Numbered from the stretch's first letter, positions 1 through 13,154 are shown. The stretch is DNA of 64,000 nt from Diphasiastrum complanatum (GCA_029204225.1 CM055108.1:8244601-8308600); one strand, 5' to 3'. Translations and numbers: made by a program. The notes: generated from the sequence alone by a model not told the origin.

Positions 1-1480
1 AGGAGCAGGTAAAAAATGTTTTAGGGTATTGATCATTTATAAACGTCTATAAAGTATTCAAGTTTCAACGTTCATAGCACTATGTATTTGCAGCTTGTTC
101 TCAAATTTCCAGTTAACAAAAACCAAATTCTACACTGCTGCTGGAGCTGCCTGACTTTGGACTCGACAAAACAAAATGCTGAAACGTTGAAATATCCTCC
201 ATTGTGAATCTTCATAAACTTCTCTAATCTTTAAGATTCGGCATTTAGGACTGAGGATCCGACTGAGCACCGTAAAATCTAACTGAAGCTGGAACTTGGA
301 AGTTGGTCCTGCAATCCTGGGCAGACCTACTGATCAATAGTAAAAATGGCGCTTTAGCCTCGAACGTTATATGTCGAGATCTACTTCGGATACGAATCAC
401 GAACTACGGTCAAGATTCAGCATCCATATTTGCCGTACGCAGTCTTCACGAAAGTGGGCGGTGCCGCGGTGGCCTCTAATTTAGAGTTGCGAATCGGTAG
501 TTTCCAGCCTCAGTACTCAGTAGAGTCGGTACTCCTCGCCTCACCTCAGCTCAGCTCACCTCGAGGCTCGCCGCACCTCAGAAGTCAGAAGCCAGGATAT
601 TTAGAATGGGATGCCCAGAAATTCAGAATGGACATGGTGACATGCCGTGCGACAGAACTTTTTTGCAGAAAAGAATAAATTGTTAGTGACGAATCACAAT
701 CTGCAGTACAGTGTATGACCCATTATTAGGTAGCCTGGGTGAGAAAAGCCAGATTCACGCAGTGTTACATGCCAAATTGAATCGCTGAGATTGATGCCAG
801 GAATTTGGAAAAATAAAAAAACGTTCCTTTTCATCAGTCTGCTGCCACCAATTCTAGGTTCATTCACCTAATGTCATTGTCCAAGTTAATTCTCATAGTT
901 ATTGTCATTGTGTCATTAAGATTGCTGCAGCTAAACCTTAGATCCAGCTTATCTACACGCTACCAGGACTTTGAATTCCCATGCCAATTCAAAATTTAGA
1001 GAGTAGCGATACTATCATACTAGTCTAAGAGAGGAAGCTGCATTGCCCGGCGAACTGGGCTGTAGTATTTACGATCGATGCAAGGCTCAAGCACTCGTGA
1101 CTCCTTTGAAGTTCGAACTTCGAACTTCGAACTCACTACCAACTCCCAAGGCTGCACGAGATAATTATGCAGACTTGGATTTCAGATTGCGGCTGGTATG
1201 AGGACGTGAATACTATTATTCTTACTGTTTTCTCTTGGAAATTGAGACTAGTCTCACAAGGCACATGGCCTGAACCCCGACGCCAGTGGCTCACTCACTC
1301 AGTCCTCACGTTTTACATACACACAGTAGCATCCCGGATCTCAAGACTCAGGGTCAGAATGCACGGGTCACGGATGAAAGTGCGAGCAAACGAGAGAAAG
1401 ATAGAGAGAATTCTGCGACTGCTAATACTCTGGGAGTCTGAGCTTCTTACGTACACTGTAATACATAATAGGAAATCGGA
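1..1480. other. Intergenic, no supported gene
   Basis: Mixed-composition sequence with short chance open frames and no recognisable domain, splice set or repeat boundary. A direct triplication of TTCGAAC-type words occurs around 1109-1132. Confidence 0.5.
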
Positions 1481-1486
1481 ATGTAG

Positions 1487-1489
<3 letters not shown>

Positions 1490-1528
<39 letters not shown>

Positions 1529-1543
1529 TCGGAATGTAGCATG

Positions 1544-1575
<32 letters not shown>
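1490..1575. repeat. Duplicated (GA)n microsatellite
   Basis: Two GA runs (1490-1526 and 1547-1575), each preceded by ATCGGAATGTAGCATGG, so the flank and the microsatellite were duplicated together. Confidence 0.9.
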
Positions 1576-1579
<4 letters not shown>

Positions 1580-1743
1580 TGGATGGGGGAGGCACTCCTC
1601 GGGGAAACCTCTTATTCTCAGTTTTTGTATAAAAAATAGTATAAAAATAAATGTAAAGCTAATTATAAGAGTGAATTATTAAAAGACATTAATCTCCCTA
1701 GAAAGCTAGTTTGATATTACTTTGGCTAACCATAAAGTAATAT

Positions 1744-1865
1744 CAAATCTTAGCTTTTGTGTCCGTAGATTGGGTCAATTCATGCAAAATCTTAGCTTTT
1801 GTGTTCGTAGATTGGGTCAATTCATGCAAAATCTTAGCTTTTGTGTTAGTAGATTGAGTGAATTT
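1744..1865 (+). repeat. 42-bp tandem repeat, about 2.9 copies
   Basis: Copies start at 1744, 1786 and 1828. The unit is a multiple of 3 and stays open, reading NLSFCVRRLGQFMQ in each of the first two copies. The third copy is diverged at its end. Confidence 0.9.
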
Positions 1866-1869
1866 ATAC

Positions 1870-4240
1870 TGGATTCATTGCAAGCTAGAAAAGAGATTTT
1901 TTAGATACATATTACATTAGAGGAAGTTTAAACATAAAAAGGGCCTTTTGTTAAGATTACTTTTTTATTTTTTATTCACTTCTTTTGTACATGTGGCCTA
2001 ATAGTTTCTTGACATAGTGGTGTAACGTAACGTTACTTCTTTGAGTCACATTTTGAGTCTACATTAATAATGGCTTAACTTTTGATTGCCATAATTGGTG
2101 CGTTCGAGCGCTTTCCAATGATATATTACATGTCATACTTTTGAGCTACTACTAAAAAGTTATAGTGATTCAAAGATATTGGTTAAAAATAGTGACAAAA
2201 TGCAAAAAAGATCTTGGCACGAATTTATATGCGGCTCTTTTTCAGCTCAAACTTCCTCTAATAGGTACATAAGATTTGAACAACACACAAGTCATACTAA
2301 CATCCTTCATGTGCTTAGTTGATCCCAATGAATGCCCTTTCATGAGCTCTTTTGATCAAATTGACATAGACACTCATCCCGTTTTTGTCTTGATGCGAAA
2401 TCCATTGGTCTCCAAGCTCAGAAAAAGCTCTCTTACAAATAATCACATGTCAATCTTTTAGACAAATGGTGTCATTGTCTTTGTGGGCCATGCAGGTGAT
2501 GGCATGTAGTCAAAAGATTGATCGGGATTACATGATGAAAATGACTACACCCTATGTTGTTTCAAGTGTGTAGCGGGTATAACCACACTAGGTATACTTG
2601 TTGCATCACCTAGTAGTTATTTTGTTTTGTGGGATGGTTGGCGGGATAACACATACACACACACACATCTAATTAAGAAATGTTGTCATGATTTACTGGA
2701 TTGTTTTGGTCCCTATGATCACAATGAACAAACTATCTTGAGTTCTTTTGATCAGACTTCGTACAACACTCTGAATGCTAACCATGAAAAAATTTCGTGT
2801 GAACAATCTACTAATTCCCTCAATATGGCTGTTACTACTAACGAGTATGAAGAGTTGAAGTGCCATGAAATGATCATGAATTTACTACTCATTGCTTGAC
2901 AATTTGAAATTGACAGTGCAATAAACATTTTTCTAAGTTGTTGTTTAAAAAAAGGGATGGTGTTCCGATAAGCCTTTGAAAAGAGTAATGGCAAATAATT
3001 GTGAACTCTACTTTAAAACTAGTTTGGATGTAATTGTCTACTTTAGTTATACTTTTGTAATTGTTGACTTTGAAGTGCTGATTATACACTGTTGACCTTA
3101 TAATTTTGTAACTTTGAGTAAAGTTGAAACAATGTCCGACTTTTTATTCATGATATGGACAAAATTAGAGTCACCTAACTTGGCAATGACTACTTGTTGC
3201 AACGTGGATAACAACTGAGAGTGTAGACACTTGTAGTTCCCACAATAATGTCCCTGTTCTAACATGGTTGTTGTGGATGGATGCAGTTGAGCATATTCTC
3301 CTCAACTCGGAGCTTTTGCTGGTTGTTAGGTTTGGTCAATATGCTATGTTTGACTGTGATGACTCTATACGAATTTGATTTACTTTAATATTTGTATGTT
3401 TGGTATTGTGGTGATAATGTGCAGTTTTGTTTAGATTTGTTATGTTCAAAAATTGGTCATCTAGATTTCCTTGAACAATTCGCGTTTTGACAATTATTTG
3501 TTATCAGACGTTAGGCTATTTGTTATTTTATAATATCATTACCACTGCCATTTTCATGATTTCATTAGTTGCATTGTAAAAAATGATTGAAATGTCATTT
3601 TATGTTCTTGTTGAAGCATGGTTTTGTTTTCTCTTGATAAATTATGTACTTTTTAAATACTCATAAATATTGATCAAGATTATTATGAATGTTGATCGTG
3701 AATATTTTTCAATCCATGCCAACTTCAAAATTCCAAAATAATGGACATATTTTGGAATCAAAATATTAAACCCATTGTAAGAAAAACAACTTGGTTTGGT
3801 TAATTATGTTGTCTAATACAATAGAATAATAATCATAAATAAATCTTATCATGTCATATCTCTTCAGGTGAACTCAATAACAAGCTTATATTTAGCAATT
3901 TTAAATTTACAAGTCAAGATCCGTCTTTTAAAAGACAAAAAGATAAAAGTTGTATTGTAAGAAATTGAAATTTCTATTGCTTGTACCAAACTTTGATAAT
4001 ATGTAAATTTTAATGTATGTATGCTACTTCTTATCATGGTATTATGTCATGAAGACCTTCCCATAATGATAAAATTGTTGGATTAACCAAAAAAGAACCT
4101 TCATCAAACACCATAAAACATTTGGTTGTAAAAGTTAATAACATCCATAAAAAATTTATTAAGCTATTTTTTTACATTCTTTTGATTTTCACAAAAAGTT
4201 ACAATACAACCATATGATATGGCAAGGCCTTTGTGGTACA
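1870..4240. other. AT-rich intergenic DNA
   Basis: No supported gene. Only short open frames without family resemblance are present, in sequence that becomes very AT-rich after about 3350. Confidence 0.5.
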
Positions 4241-4241
4241 A

Positions 4242-5022
4242 TGTAAAAATTCACTCGTGTGGGAATGCCCTAAAGTGTGAAATTGATCTCCTAAGCTTGC
4301 GGCTCATGCACTATAGATCACCTATTGATTGAAATCCAAGATCAATGACAAGATCTAAGGCAAAAAGACCATTCTACATGCATTCATTCATTACCAAAAG
4401 GTGTTTCACACGTGTGGAAGACTTCATGAAATAAACTAAGTCCCAACAAGCTCCTCTCCTCGGGTAGAGAGAAAAAATACCACTTCTGGGCTCATCTAGA
4501 GAGAGAAGGCTATACAAGCAAAATTGGCAAATTTCCAAATTGGCTCAAAAACTCATAGATCTCTCATACATTAATGAAGGGAATGAAAGTACATATAAAA
4601 ACTCGTGGAAATCCATGCTTGATTCTTATTGAACCCCTTAAACATAGCCTCACTAACCCTATTGGATGTGTGATGCAACATCCCTCACTTTTGATTGGAC
4701 CCTTTCAAGACATCTCTCTCTTATAATTGGACCCTTTGACTTTTGGCACCACATAGGGTGCATCACTCATCAAACCTAAACTTGACATGTGTAAGCAACC
4801 TAACTATCTCAAGTTACATCACAATTGAATCTTGGCCTAATCATGACAAAACATGTGTACTTGACCATTTGATCTCTAAAGCCAAAATTGGCCCTATCAC
4901 CTAGTGACACCAAGATGCTTGACTAGCAGTCTTTATAATACCCCTAAAGTCAACGTTGACTAAACTATTTTTACTTTTTCTACATGTGGGAACATGCTAT
5001 ACACATGTGATATTTTCTCACA
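4242..5022 (-). mobile_element. Copia LTR-like copy (minus orientation)
   Basis: The first 250 bp closely match 11924-12239, which sits next to a primer-binding site and so is an LTR. The ends TGTAAAAATTCAC and, on the other side, ATATTTTCTCACA give a TG...CA element in minus orientation. No 5-bp target duplication is visible, so the right boundary is uncertain. Confidence 0.6.
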
Positions 5023-7392
5023 AACTAGAAACTGTTAGGGGTTTTTTGGACGAGGGGTTGGTTCCGTCAGAAATCCTTAAAAGGGGAAGGGCCCACAATG
5101 CCCTTACGGTAGGAACCGAGGATAGCCACTTCCAACCCTGGTGGCTCGCTCGATCGCTCCATGCTCTTCCAGCCAATGGAAGTTTTCCAGACTTCCAGAA
5201 GTATGGTAGAAAGAGGGTAGGTTCTGCTTTAGTCAACTTGGTCTTGACCCAGTACTACGCTCATCCTCTCACACTACTATCGAGACTGATTCTCCCAGAA
5301 CAATACTAAAATTATGACATCCTGCGTCCTTGCAAGATCCACTATTGGTGGGATGCAGGGCTCTGGTGCTCTAAGGATTTCATCCAACCGCTCTATCCCG
5401 AGCATGGATATAATTCTCTGGCGGTGGTGTATCTTCAGCCCTAGCAAGATAGTAATGGTTAGATGCGAAGTACCAATGTATGGCATGTTAGGTCCTAGAG
5501 GGAGATTGGGACGCATCCCTGCCATTGTGGTGTTCAGACCATACACGAATTTTAAGGACCCTAATTATTGAAAATATTCCGGACCTTTAGAAATATGACT
5601 ACCTAAAGGGTCGGTGGCATCTTAGACCTGCTAGACCTGAGTTCTTCTTTCGAACCTCTAAATTGTTCTCATCTCTAACGGTGAACTCGTGGCGGTGCAA
5701 CCACATAGGTCTACTGTGTACCTAGGATCTTCTCCCAAGTCATATCTCTGGTCTCGATTAGTACTATTGTCTGATCCAGACGACCGTATCACTGGTTCTC
5801 TAAGTAGAAGGAGGTGGGCTCTATCTGCGTACGTGGCAGAGGTGGCTTCTGTCAGATGCCAAAATCTGTCTTCTGTGAGTACATATGCTTCGAAGTAGCT
5901 GTACTCCCCACAATGTTGTGTTCTGCGTAGAGTGTCTCCAGGGCATAGATACTGGTAGAGTTCTGGGGTGAAAAAATAGTAGCATGGAGGTCCTCTCTGT
6001 CTCAATTGACAGATGTCACTACGTGCAGGTTGGAACTAACCCTCTTCTCCCATCATACGGGGTCCAACTCATTGTTTCTATTATCTCAATTCTAGACCCC
6101 TCCTTTGACATTAGGTTATGTGTCTGCTAAAGTCCTAGGACTGTTAAGGGTATATCCATTGAAATTGTTCAATTTTTATTGGACACCCTAAACACTATTT
6201 TTCTAAGTGGGGTAGGTCAAGTGAAATGTGGTGAGTACATTACGCGTGCCATCCTGTTCACTGGATGGTAGCGTTTCCCAGATTCTAAGTCTAGGTATTT
6301 CGCTAGACAGTATCAGAAATGGTGTGCTTACTTTACTTAACCGTGACAACGTATTTCAGCTGTTTCTGGCGGACTACCCGCTCTGGTGTTTCACAAAGAT
6401 CGGGCCCAGTTAAAACTTTCCATAATAGAGTCACAAAACGATTTCAACTTGGAAACTTCAAATAGCGTACTAACGGAGATTTTAGCACAGAGTGACTAGT
6501 GCTAGAAATCACGTAGTATCAAGTGATTGCTTACTGTCCTATCCACAGGAAAACGATTTCATCATGAGTGAAACAACATTCAAGATTTTGGTGATTCTAG
6601 TAATTTCATGCAACGAGAAAGCATTTGTTAACCACTCTAACAATCCTTATGTTTGTTAATTTCTAGATAATACGACATAAGCAAGTAAGGACCTCCAACC
6701 TTAAACCACCGTATGGTGACGTGACTTACTTGCTAGTCTAAACCCAACATAACATGCTTACGGGAATTTGATACACCATTTCACTTATGTTCACTAGCAT
6801 TGCAGGCATTGTATTGTAGAATTGCTATTAAGTCCCTTCACTATGTAACACAGGATTGCGGATCCCATACATATCCACTCTATCTTGGAATGGTGTGGAA
6901 CCACAACAAAAACCGATTAACTAATAACCAGTATGCATACGAACATCATACCATATAACAGTATTGAGATGAAAAATGAGTTACCTTAGTGATGGAAGCC
7001 GGATTGCCACAAGAACCGCTTAGTCATGAATGCTTCTTCACTCCTTCAATCGCAATCCCTTTGTTGTTTGCTACTGGTTTTGCCAGTGGTGGTTGGATAC
7101 ATGGTGAGACCAAAGGGAAGGCAACTGGCAGGGATGGAACATTGGCAATGACGGATATATCGGTTTACTATTGAGCAAATCAGATTTGTCATACACAGAT
7201 TATCTTTGTCAGCGATGGAAAGACAGGGGCTTGATTCATTTCTTTTGAGCAGAAAAATCTTCAAAATCCATCTCTTTGTCAGCGATGGACAGGACGGGAC
7301 AGGCAAGGCAGAACCAGCTTCAACCAGAGGTAGGCAGCGATCAAGACTTTAGAATCTCTGATTCTTGATGGTTCCCAGGCCGCAGGTTCTCT
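5023..7392. other. Unassigned sequence, likely old retroelement
   Basis: Higher GC than its surroundings. The longest frame (6005-5658, minus, 115 codons, YYFFTPELYQYLCPGDTL near its start) has no recognisable domain. The sequence may be leader or LTR of an old element, but no PBS, polypurine tract or paired LTR is seen. Confidence 0.35.
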
Positions 7393-8048
7393 TCACAGTA
7401 GGCCGCAGATCAAGTAGGCAGGTGTGAATCGACAGTAGGAGTAACTGTAGGCAACCAGAACTAGTAGACAGGCAGGTGGGCAGCCACGGACAGGTAGCGA
7501 GGAGTTACAGAGGCTGCATAGACAGATGGCAATGGTAGGAGGTCGCACCCTGCTCTGAAAAACGCAGGCATGCTGACAGGCTTCCAGCAAGCACACTGAA
7601 CGCAGAGGCAGCGGGTAGATTGCAAGGCCAGCAGAAGCGTTGGGTTGCAAGAGGCAGTTTGCAAGAGGCAGGTGATGAGGCAGCGAGCAACGGCAGGTAG
7701 GTCGCAGGTGAAGCAATGGAGGCAGAGGCAGGTGAGGCAGCGAGCCCTTGTAGGAGCAGCAAACAGAGGCAGACGGGCAGAAAGACCTCCAGCGAGCACA
7801 CTGAAGGCAGAGGTGGCGGGGAGATCGCAGGGCCAGTAGGGCAGATCGCAGTAGGTGAGGCAGCGAGGAGCTGGGCAGAGGTAAGGCAACGAGGGCTGCA
7901 GGAGCAGCGAACAAAGGCAGGGTAGCGCACAAAGGCAGCCTCCAACGAGCTGTTCCAAGCTCTCCACAGGTGCAGCGAGGGTACAGGGCCGCAGACAGCA
8001 AGTGTGCAAGTCGTCGAGTCGTCTTAAATAGAAAACATGGCTTGACAT
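7393..8048. repeat. GGCAG/GAGGCAG low-complexity tract
   Basis: Degenerate short repeats built on GAGGCAG, GCAGCGAG and GGCAGGT make the plus strand rich in G and A. Because the complement has almost no stop codons, three minus-strand frames are open at once over about 600 bp. This is composition, not coding. Confidence 0.75.
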
Positions 8049-10470
8049 GTCCTTTGCATATTATGAGTAGCGATCAGAGGCCAACGGTGGTTCCTTTCAT
8101 TGCTTGTCGTCTCTGTCTCATTGTTTGATTGAGTAAATGTACTAGTGGTGCTCACACAGCTACAAAAATGACTTATCATCACATTACACTGCTTCACTCT
8201 TCTTCTTCACATCAGAACTCAATAGGTAAACAAGCCTCTCTGATTATTTACCTATAAACTCACTCCCTCACACCCTTTTCTTCTCAAACAAACCAACATG
8301 TTCAACAAGAGTCCAGCCAAGCGAGAAATAATAGCCTAATCACCCAATAACGACTCTTCAATCAACTAACCAAGTAGGAAACAAGCATTACTAAATTTCC
8401 ATCCACCATCATCCAACTACAAGAATCAAACACCATCAACCTACTTCCATCATTCAACCATTAGCAAAACCTTATTATCCCTCAATCAATCATCAATCAA
8501 AAGACTTCTTTCTTACCATGCACAACAAATCATACAAGCAATCACTCCAACTTCGACGTTACCCACTCAATGCACTCAAAAGGTATGCACACCAAGTACT
8601 CACTTTTTTTCTCAATGCAGAATCAAACACTCCATGATGCACTCCTACTAGAGATGAGATTCAAGCAATAACCACCAACTCCCATAGCGGACTCTAACAT
8701 GGAGCAACAACATCCACAATCACTAACATCAAAATGGAACTAACTTCCAAGCATCCTCAAGCAAGCAAGTTCTCCTCAAAAAGACTCTCAACCAACATCA
8801 CATCTAAACTATCACATCAAACTCATCAAACTCTCCACTCTCAACTTAGCAACTATCAACATCATCTCATTATAATTTAACACAAAGAGTGGGCCTCCTT
8901 TTATAGTAAATCTCAAGTGTCCCCCTTCAAAATGAGGCTTTGCCAACTTTCATGCCCTTCCAGCCTTCTTTCCATTTGTCCAATCCCCATTGGCAAGTAC
9001 ATCAAGTGGCCTCCTTGAGGGTGTAGGGGTTGGTGCCATTTAAGGCCCCTTTCCAAAACTAGCCAAGATGCTTCTTTTGTCAACAGCTAGAGGAGGTATC
9101 TACCAAACTTTGCTAGCCTCTAAGGCCTTCTTGCATTTATGATCCAAAAGGTTGTTGAAGACTCTTGCCAACCTTTCTCTCTCTTGTTAGGTGTCATCTA
9201 TTTCCCTCGGTCCTCCATTTTCCTTGGCTTTTCATTTGATTTTCCTTGTAGTATGCACAGCCCGACTTTTGGTTTTTGGTTTCTCGGGATTACCGACTGA
9301 TTTGCGTACTTTGTTGATTTCCCGTAATTTGTCCAATTTTGCTCGTTAGGGTTTCTACCAATTTTAAGTATTTCCCACAATTCACAACTTGGGTTTTGCT
9401 CGATAAATATTTTTCTTTGATGGCTCTTTGACTAGGTTGACTTTTTTGGCATTCATGACTAGGGCTCCCACGACAACACGGTTTCCTTGAAAAATACACT
9501 GAGTGATCATATATTAGTAAAAATGGACTCAGTACATGGTGAGATTTTAGCACGGTCATACCGGCTATTTTTTTACAACTGGCCATTTTTTTGAAAAGCC
9601 GTAAAATATTTACCGGCCATTTCTAAGGCCGCAAAATTTGCTCTAGCCTCATTTAGGACGGGCTGGGACCTAATTCTAGGTGGACTGGCACTTTTGGCTC
9701 GGTCTTACAAAACTTGACCACAAAATATTTTTGACGATTTTTTCGAAAGTCACTTTATTACTTTTAAACTGTGTCTAGCCACTTTAGGTCAGGCTAGAAC
9801 CCAGTTCTAAGGCAAATTTGTGCCTGACCGGGTTTTACATGCCGGTTTTTCTAATTATTGCAAACTTAAACTTCAATATTAGCCCGATTTTCCATGCGAA
9901 AATATCGGCTAACAGAAACACAAAAAATATCCAAAATAGATTTTGACAATTTTTCACACTCCTCAACAACTAGCTTGGTAAGATCAAGGAGTTTGCGAAA
10001 CTTTTTGAGTGGATCCTTTCGTATGCATACTAAAGTAAAAAACCAACAGAATGATCCATCATAGCAGCACCCTCACCATATCCATAATAAGATTTCTTTG
10101 GTAGAAATCTCTTTCCAACAACTTTGAAGAGCACTCCACCAATTTGCCACTATATCCATGTGCTTACTCCATGCTTGATGATGATCTTTGATTTGAAAGT
10201 ACCATTTGCATGAAGATGGCTGCACCATGATGAAAATCAGAGACTTACATGTCTCATAAAGATCACAAAGATCATAGAGATTAAGATCATAAGATGAACA
10301 AAACTGTTGATTATCAAGATTAAGCATTCTAGCTTGACTAGTCCACATACTATGAACTTTATTCATGATGGATCTAATCTTGAAATCAAATAGAATCTTG
10401 ATCTTTTCGGGGCTAAATACTTTCTGAAGGATGTAAGTATCATCTTTGGAAGCTTCACTTAATCTCAAGA
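8049..10470. other. Probable non-coding retroelement sequence
   Basis: From 8160 to 8880 the plus strand is strongly A/C-rich. It is followed by a minus-strand TATA-like box and then by GC-richer sequence (9560-9850) with two diverged copies of a segment around TTCTAAGGC and TAGCC...TAGG. This looks like LTR or leader sequence upstream of nothing recognisable; no gene is supported. Confidence 0.4.
8897..8905 (-). promoter_or_regulatory. TATA-box-like motif, minus strand
   Basis: TATAAAAGG on the minus strand, upstream of the strand-asymmetric tract 8880-8160. It fits an LTR-type promoter by form only. Confidence 0.3.
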
Positions 10471-10472
10471 GA

Positions 10473-11174
10473 AGTTTACAAAATGCCTCAAACCATGTAA
10501 AAACATGATTTCTTTTTGCTCATCTCTTTGTGCTTGGCAAATAAAACTTTGTCATCACCATTATGATTGAGTGACAATTTGTCCATCTTTAATAGCTTTT
10601 TCTCATGCCTTGATTCTTCAACTATTAGCACTCCTTCCAAAGCCTCCAAGATTGGTAGCTCCTCCTTGATAGCATAGGATTGGACAAGATTCTCATATTT
10701 ATCCTTCAAGCCATTGAGTATGACTTGGACTAGCTCACTTTGTTTGATGAATCTCCAATACAAGCAAACTCCCTATGAATGTCTTTCACTCTCAAAACAT
10801 AATTAGTGGCACTCTCATCACTCTTTTAACAACTTTGGAATATTTGATTTCTAAGAGTGAAAAGCCTAGAAATATTTGTGGCCTCATCATGATTGCTTTG
10901 AGAGTATCCCAAGCATCCTTGGCCGAAGTACAAACACCAATCTCTCTCAAATTTCATTAGAGACATTCATCTTGATATAATGGAGAGCCATCCTAGCTCT
11001 CTTTTTGTACTTTTGGACCTCTTGGATCTCTTGAAGCTCCTCCTCAAGTCCTAGCACAATCTTCATCACATCTTGGAGCACCGAAATGGACTCCATTCTA
11101 GCCTTCCAAATAGAATAGTTGGAGGTAGATAGTCTCTCACTAGATTCCAATAGAAAGGAACCCATAAATGACAT
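10473..11174 (-). pseudogene. Copia gag remnant
   Basis: A minus-strand broken gag. The N-terminal part LSTSNYSIWKARMES (11174-10947) is the copia gag N-terminal motif. After a gap, KQSELVQVILNGLKDKYENL and LEALEGVLIVEE (10763-10488) match the UBN2-type gag domain. At least one frameshift lies between them. The PBS and LTR lie just upstream at 11911-12239, so this is the 5' half of a minus-strand element. Confidence 0.8.
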
Positions 11175-11910
11175 GTAATAGTGAAAACTCCTTGTATTTA
11201 GACAATAAAATGTTGCTTCTCTCTCACTAGAAGATCCTTGAAAGGTGTACTACCAACTCCTATGCAAGATCTTGCAACAAAATGTGAGATGAATTTCACT
11301 AGCTCTACCAATCTCTCTCAAACTAGATCAACCTCTCATCAATTGATGGAGTATAGGCAAAGTTTGGATCAAACTATCTTTGGCACGTGTGAAACACTCC
11401 AAGAATTCACAAATCACTCATATACAAGCTAATTGTATGAAAGAAAGTGGCTATGACCTCAAAATTATGACTAGATCTCAAACAGATGACATTGGCAAGC
11501 CTCTTCTTGTATTTTTTGGTCAAACTAGCAAGATATGATCAAACCAAATGTGTCCACACAGGTCTAGGTGCCCTACCCAAACATCTTCAAAAGCTTATAA
11601 CTTGTGATTGGCTCTACCAAATGGATTGAAACAAATTGTTACAAAAACTAGACAAAACTAGCTTTCAAACAAGCTATCTAGCACCAAATTTGGATCTAAC
11701 TTGGAAGAGAATTTTCCAAATGAACTTGGCTATACTCACACGTGCTTGAGCAGGGAATTCCGTACAGTACCTGAAATGGTTCAATCATTATGATAATCAA
11801 CCCTCTTTATCCAAATTTGCTTGAGATAGCATGGGAGATGCAATCAACACTCTATAGATCTTGATTTTCATTTAAAACTTTGGATGAGACATGCATCAAA
11901 TACTTAGGTA

Positions 11911-11923
11911 GGCTCTGATACCA
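11911..11923 (-). other. Copia primer-binding site
   Basis: The minus strand reads TGGTATCAGAGCC, complementary to initiator tRNA-Met, directly next to the LTR end at 11924 and upstream of gag. Confidence 0.85.
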
Positions 11924-12142
11924 TGTGAAAATTCACGTGTGAGAGAATGCCCTAAAGTGTGAAATTGATCTCCTAAACTTGGCTCATATGCACTATAGAT
12001 CACCTATTGGTTGAAATCCAAGATCAATGACAAGATCTAAGGCAAAAAGACCATTCTACATGCATTCATTCATTACCAAAAGGTGTTTCACACATGTGGA
12101 AGACTTCATGAAATAAACTAAATTCCAACAAGCTCCTCTCCT

Positions 12143-12217
<75 letters not shown>

Positions 12218-12239
12218 TACCACTTTTGGGCTCATCGAT
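11924..12239 (-). mobile_element. Truncated copia 5' LTR
   Basis: Matches 4242-4495 over its length and adjoins the PBS. It is cut at about 12240, where minus-strand reverse-transcriptase sequence begins, so two elements were joined or one was rearranged. It contains a large GA expansion (12145-12214) absent from the other copy. Confidence 0.8.
12145..12214. repeat. (GA)35 microsatellite inside LTR
   Basis: A perfect GA run of about 70 bp at the position where the related LTR at 4.2 kb has only TAGAGAGA. Confidence 0.95.
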
Positions 12240-12870
12240 CTTTCGCAATATGTTCCATAGGTGTATCTACACTCTTACATTTTCCATATGAAACTTTTTG
12301 AGCATTGAAAGAGCATATCTAGATTGACTTATGAAAGCATGATCATGAAATAAATCAATCTCTAGGCATAGTATGTAGTGAAGCTCTCCTAGATCTTGCA
12401 TTTTGAATTCACTACCAAGTGCACTTTTAGTTTCATATTTTTGCTTCATGCAATTTCCACATAGGATTATGTCATTAACATAGATGATGAGAATGAAAAG
12501 ATCACTATGATTCAACAAACTTTAAGCACATGGAAGGATCATAGTCACTTAGAACAAATCCAAGTGAGATGAGAAATAATCCTAAGCCCATATAAGCTTT
12601 TCAAAAGTAGGCAAACCTTGGATTCTTCACATTGCTTGATAAAGCCTTGTGGTTGCTCCATATATATGTCCTCCTCAAAATATCCATTGAGAAACACATT
12701 AGAGACATCAAGTTGGAACATTTTTCAATATAAATAACATGCAATAGAGATGATGATCCTTATAATCATCATCTTTGCAACGGGTGCAAAGGTGTCTTCA
12801 TAGTCAAGACCTTGAATTTTAGCATAGCCTCAAACTCAAACCTCAAACTCCAATCCATTCCTTTGCCAAT
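12240..12870 (-). pseudogene. Copia reverse transcriptase fragment
   Basis: Minus-strand pieces read GFDYEDTFAPV-like sequence, then FNGYFEEDIYMEQPQGF-like sequence, then LFILIIYVNDIILCGN (the YVDD motif with D to N) and LGELHYILCLEI with SQSRYALSMLKKF. Frames shift between the blocks. No RNase H or integrase adjoins it. Confidence 0.8.
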
Positions 12871-13101
12871 GCTACTGATAAATCGTGTTTGAATAATACA
12901 TATGGAAGGCTTCATACCTACTAGAGCACATGGCAATCATGAAAGCAAAAGAATGGATTGCCAAAAGCAAAAGCCTTGTAAATACATTTCTACATATACA
13001 GTTTTAACATTTTTGTAGTTCTCAAAGTAAGAAATAAGTGTTGTTCTACTTGTAAGAAAATCTAGAAGTAAACAAAAAAAACAATAGCAAACGAATTTCA
13101 C

Positions 13102-13154
<53 letters not shown>

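Noticed and set aside
1167-1682. 171-codon plus frame
   Set aside because: Half of it is Arg/Glu from a GA microsatellite; no domain or splice context.
4242-5022. Solo LTR with target duplication
   Set aside because: Flanking 5-bp sequences (TACAA and AACTA) do not match, so the solo-LTR claim is not made; only LTR similarity is reported.
7393-8048. Three long minus-strand frames (202, 195 and 146 codons)
   Set aside because: Open in all three frames because of GGCAG-type composition; Cys/Leu/Pro-rich low-complexity products.
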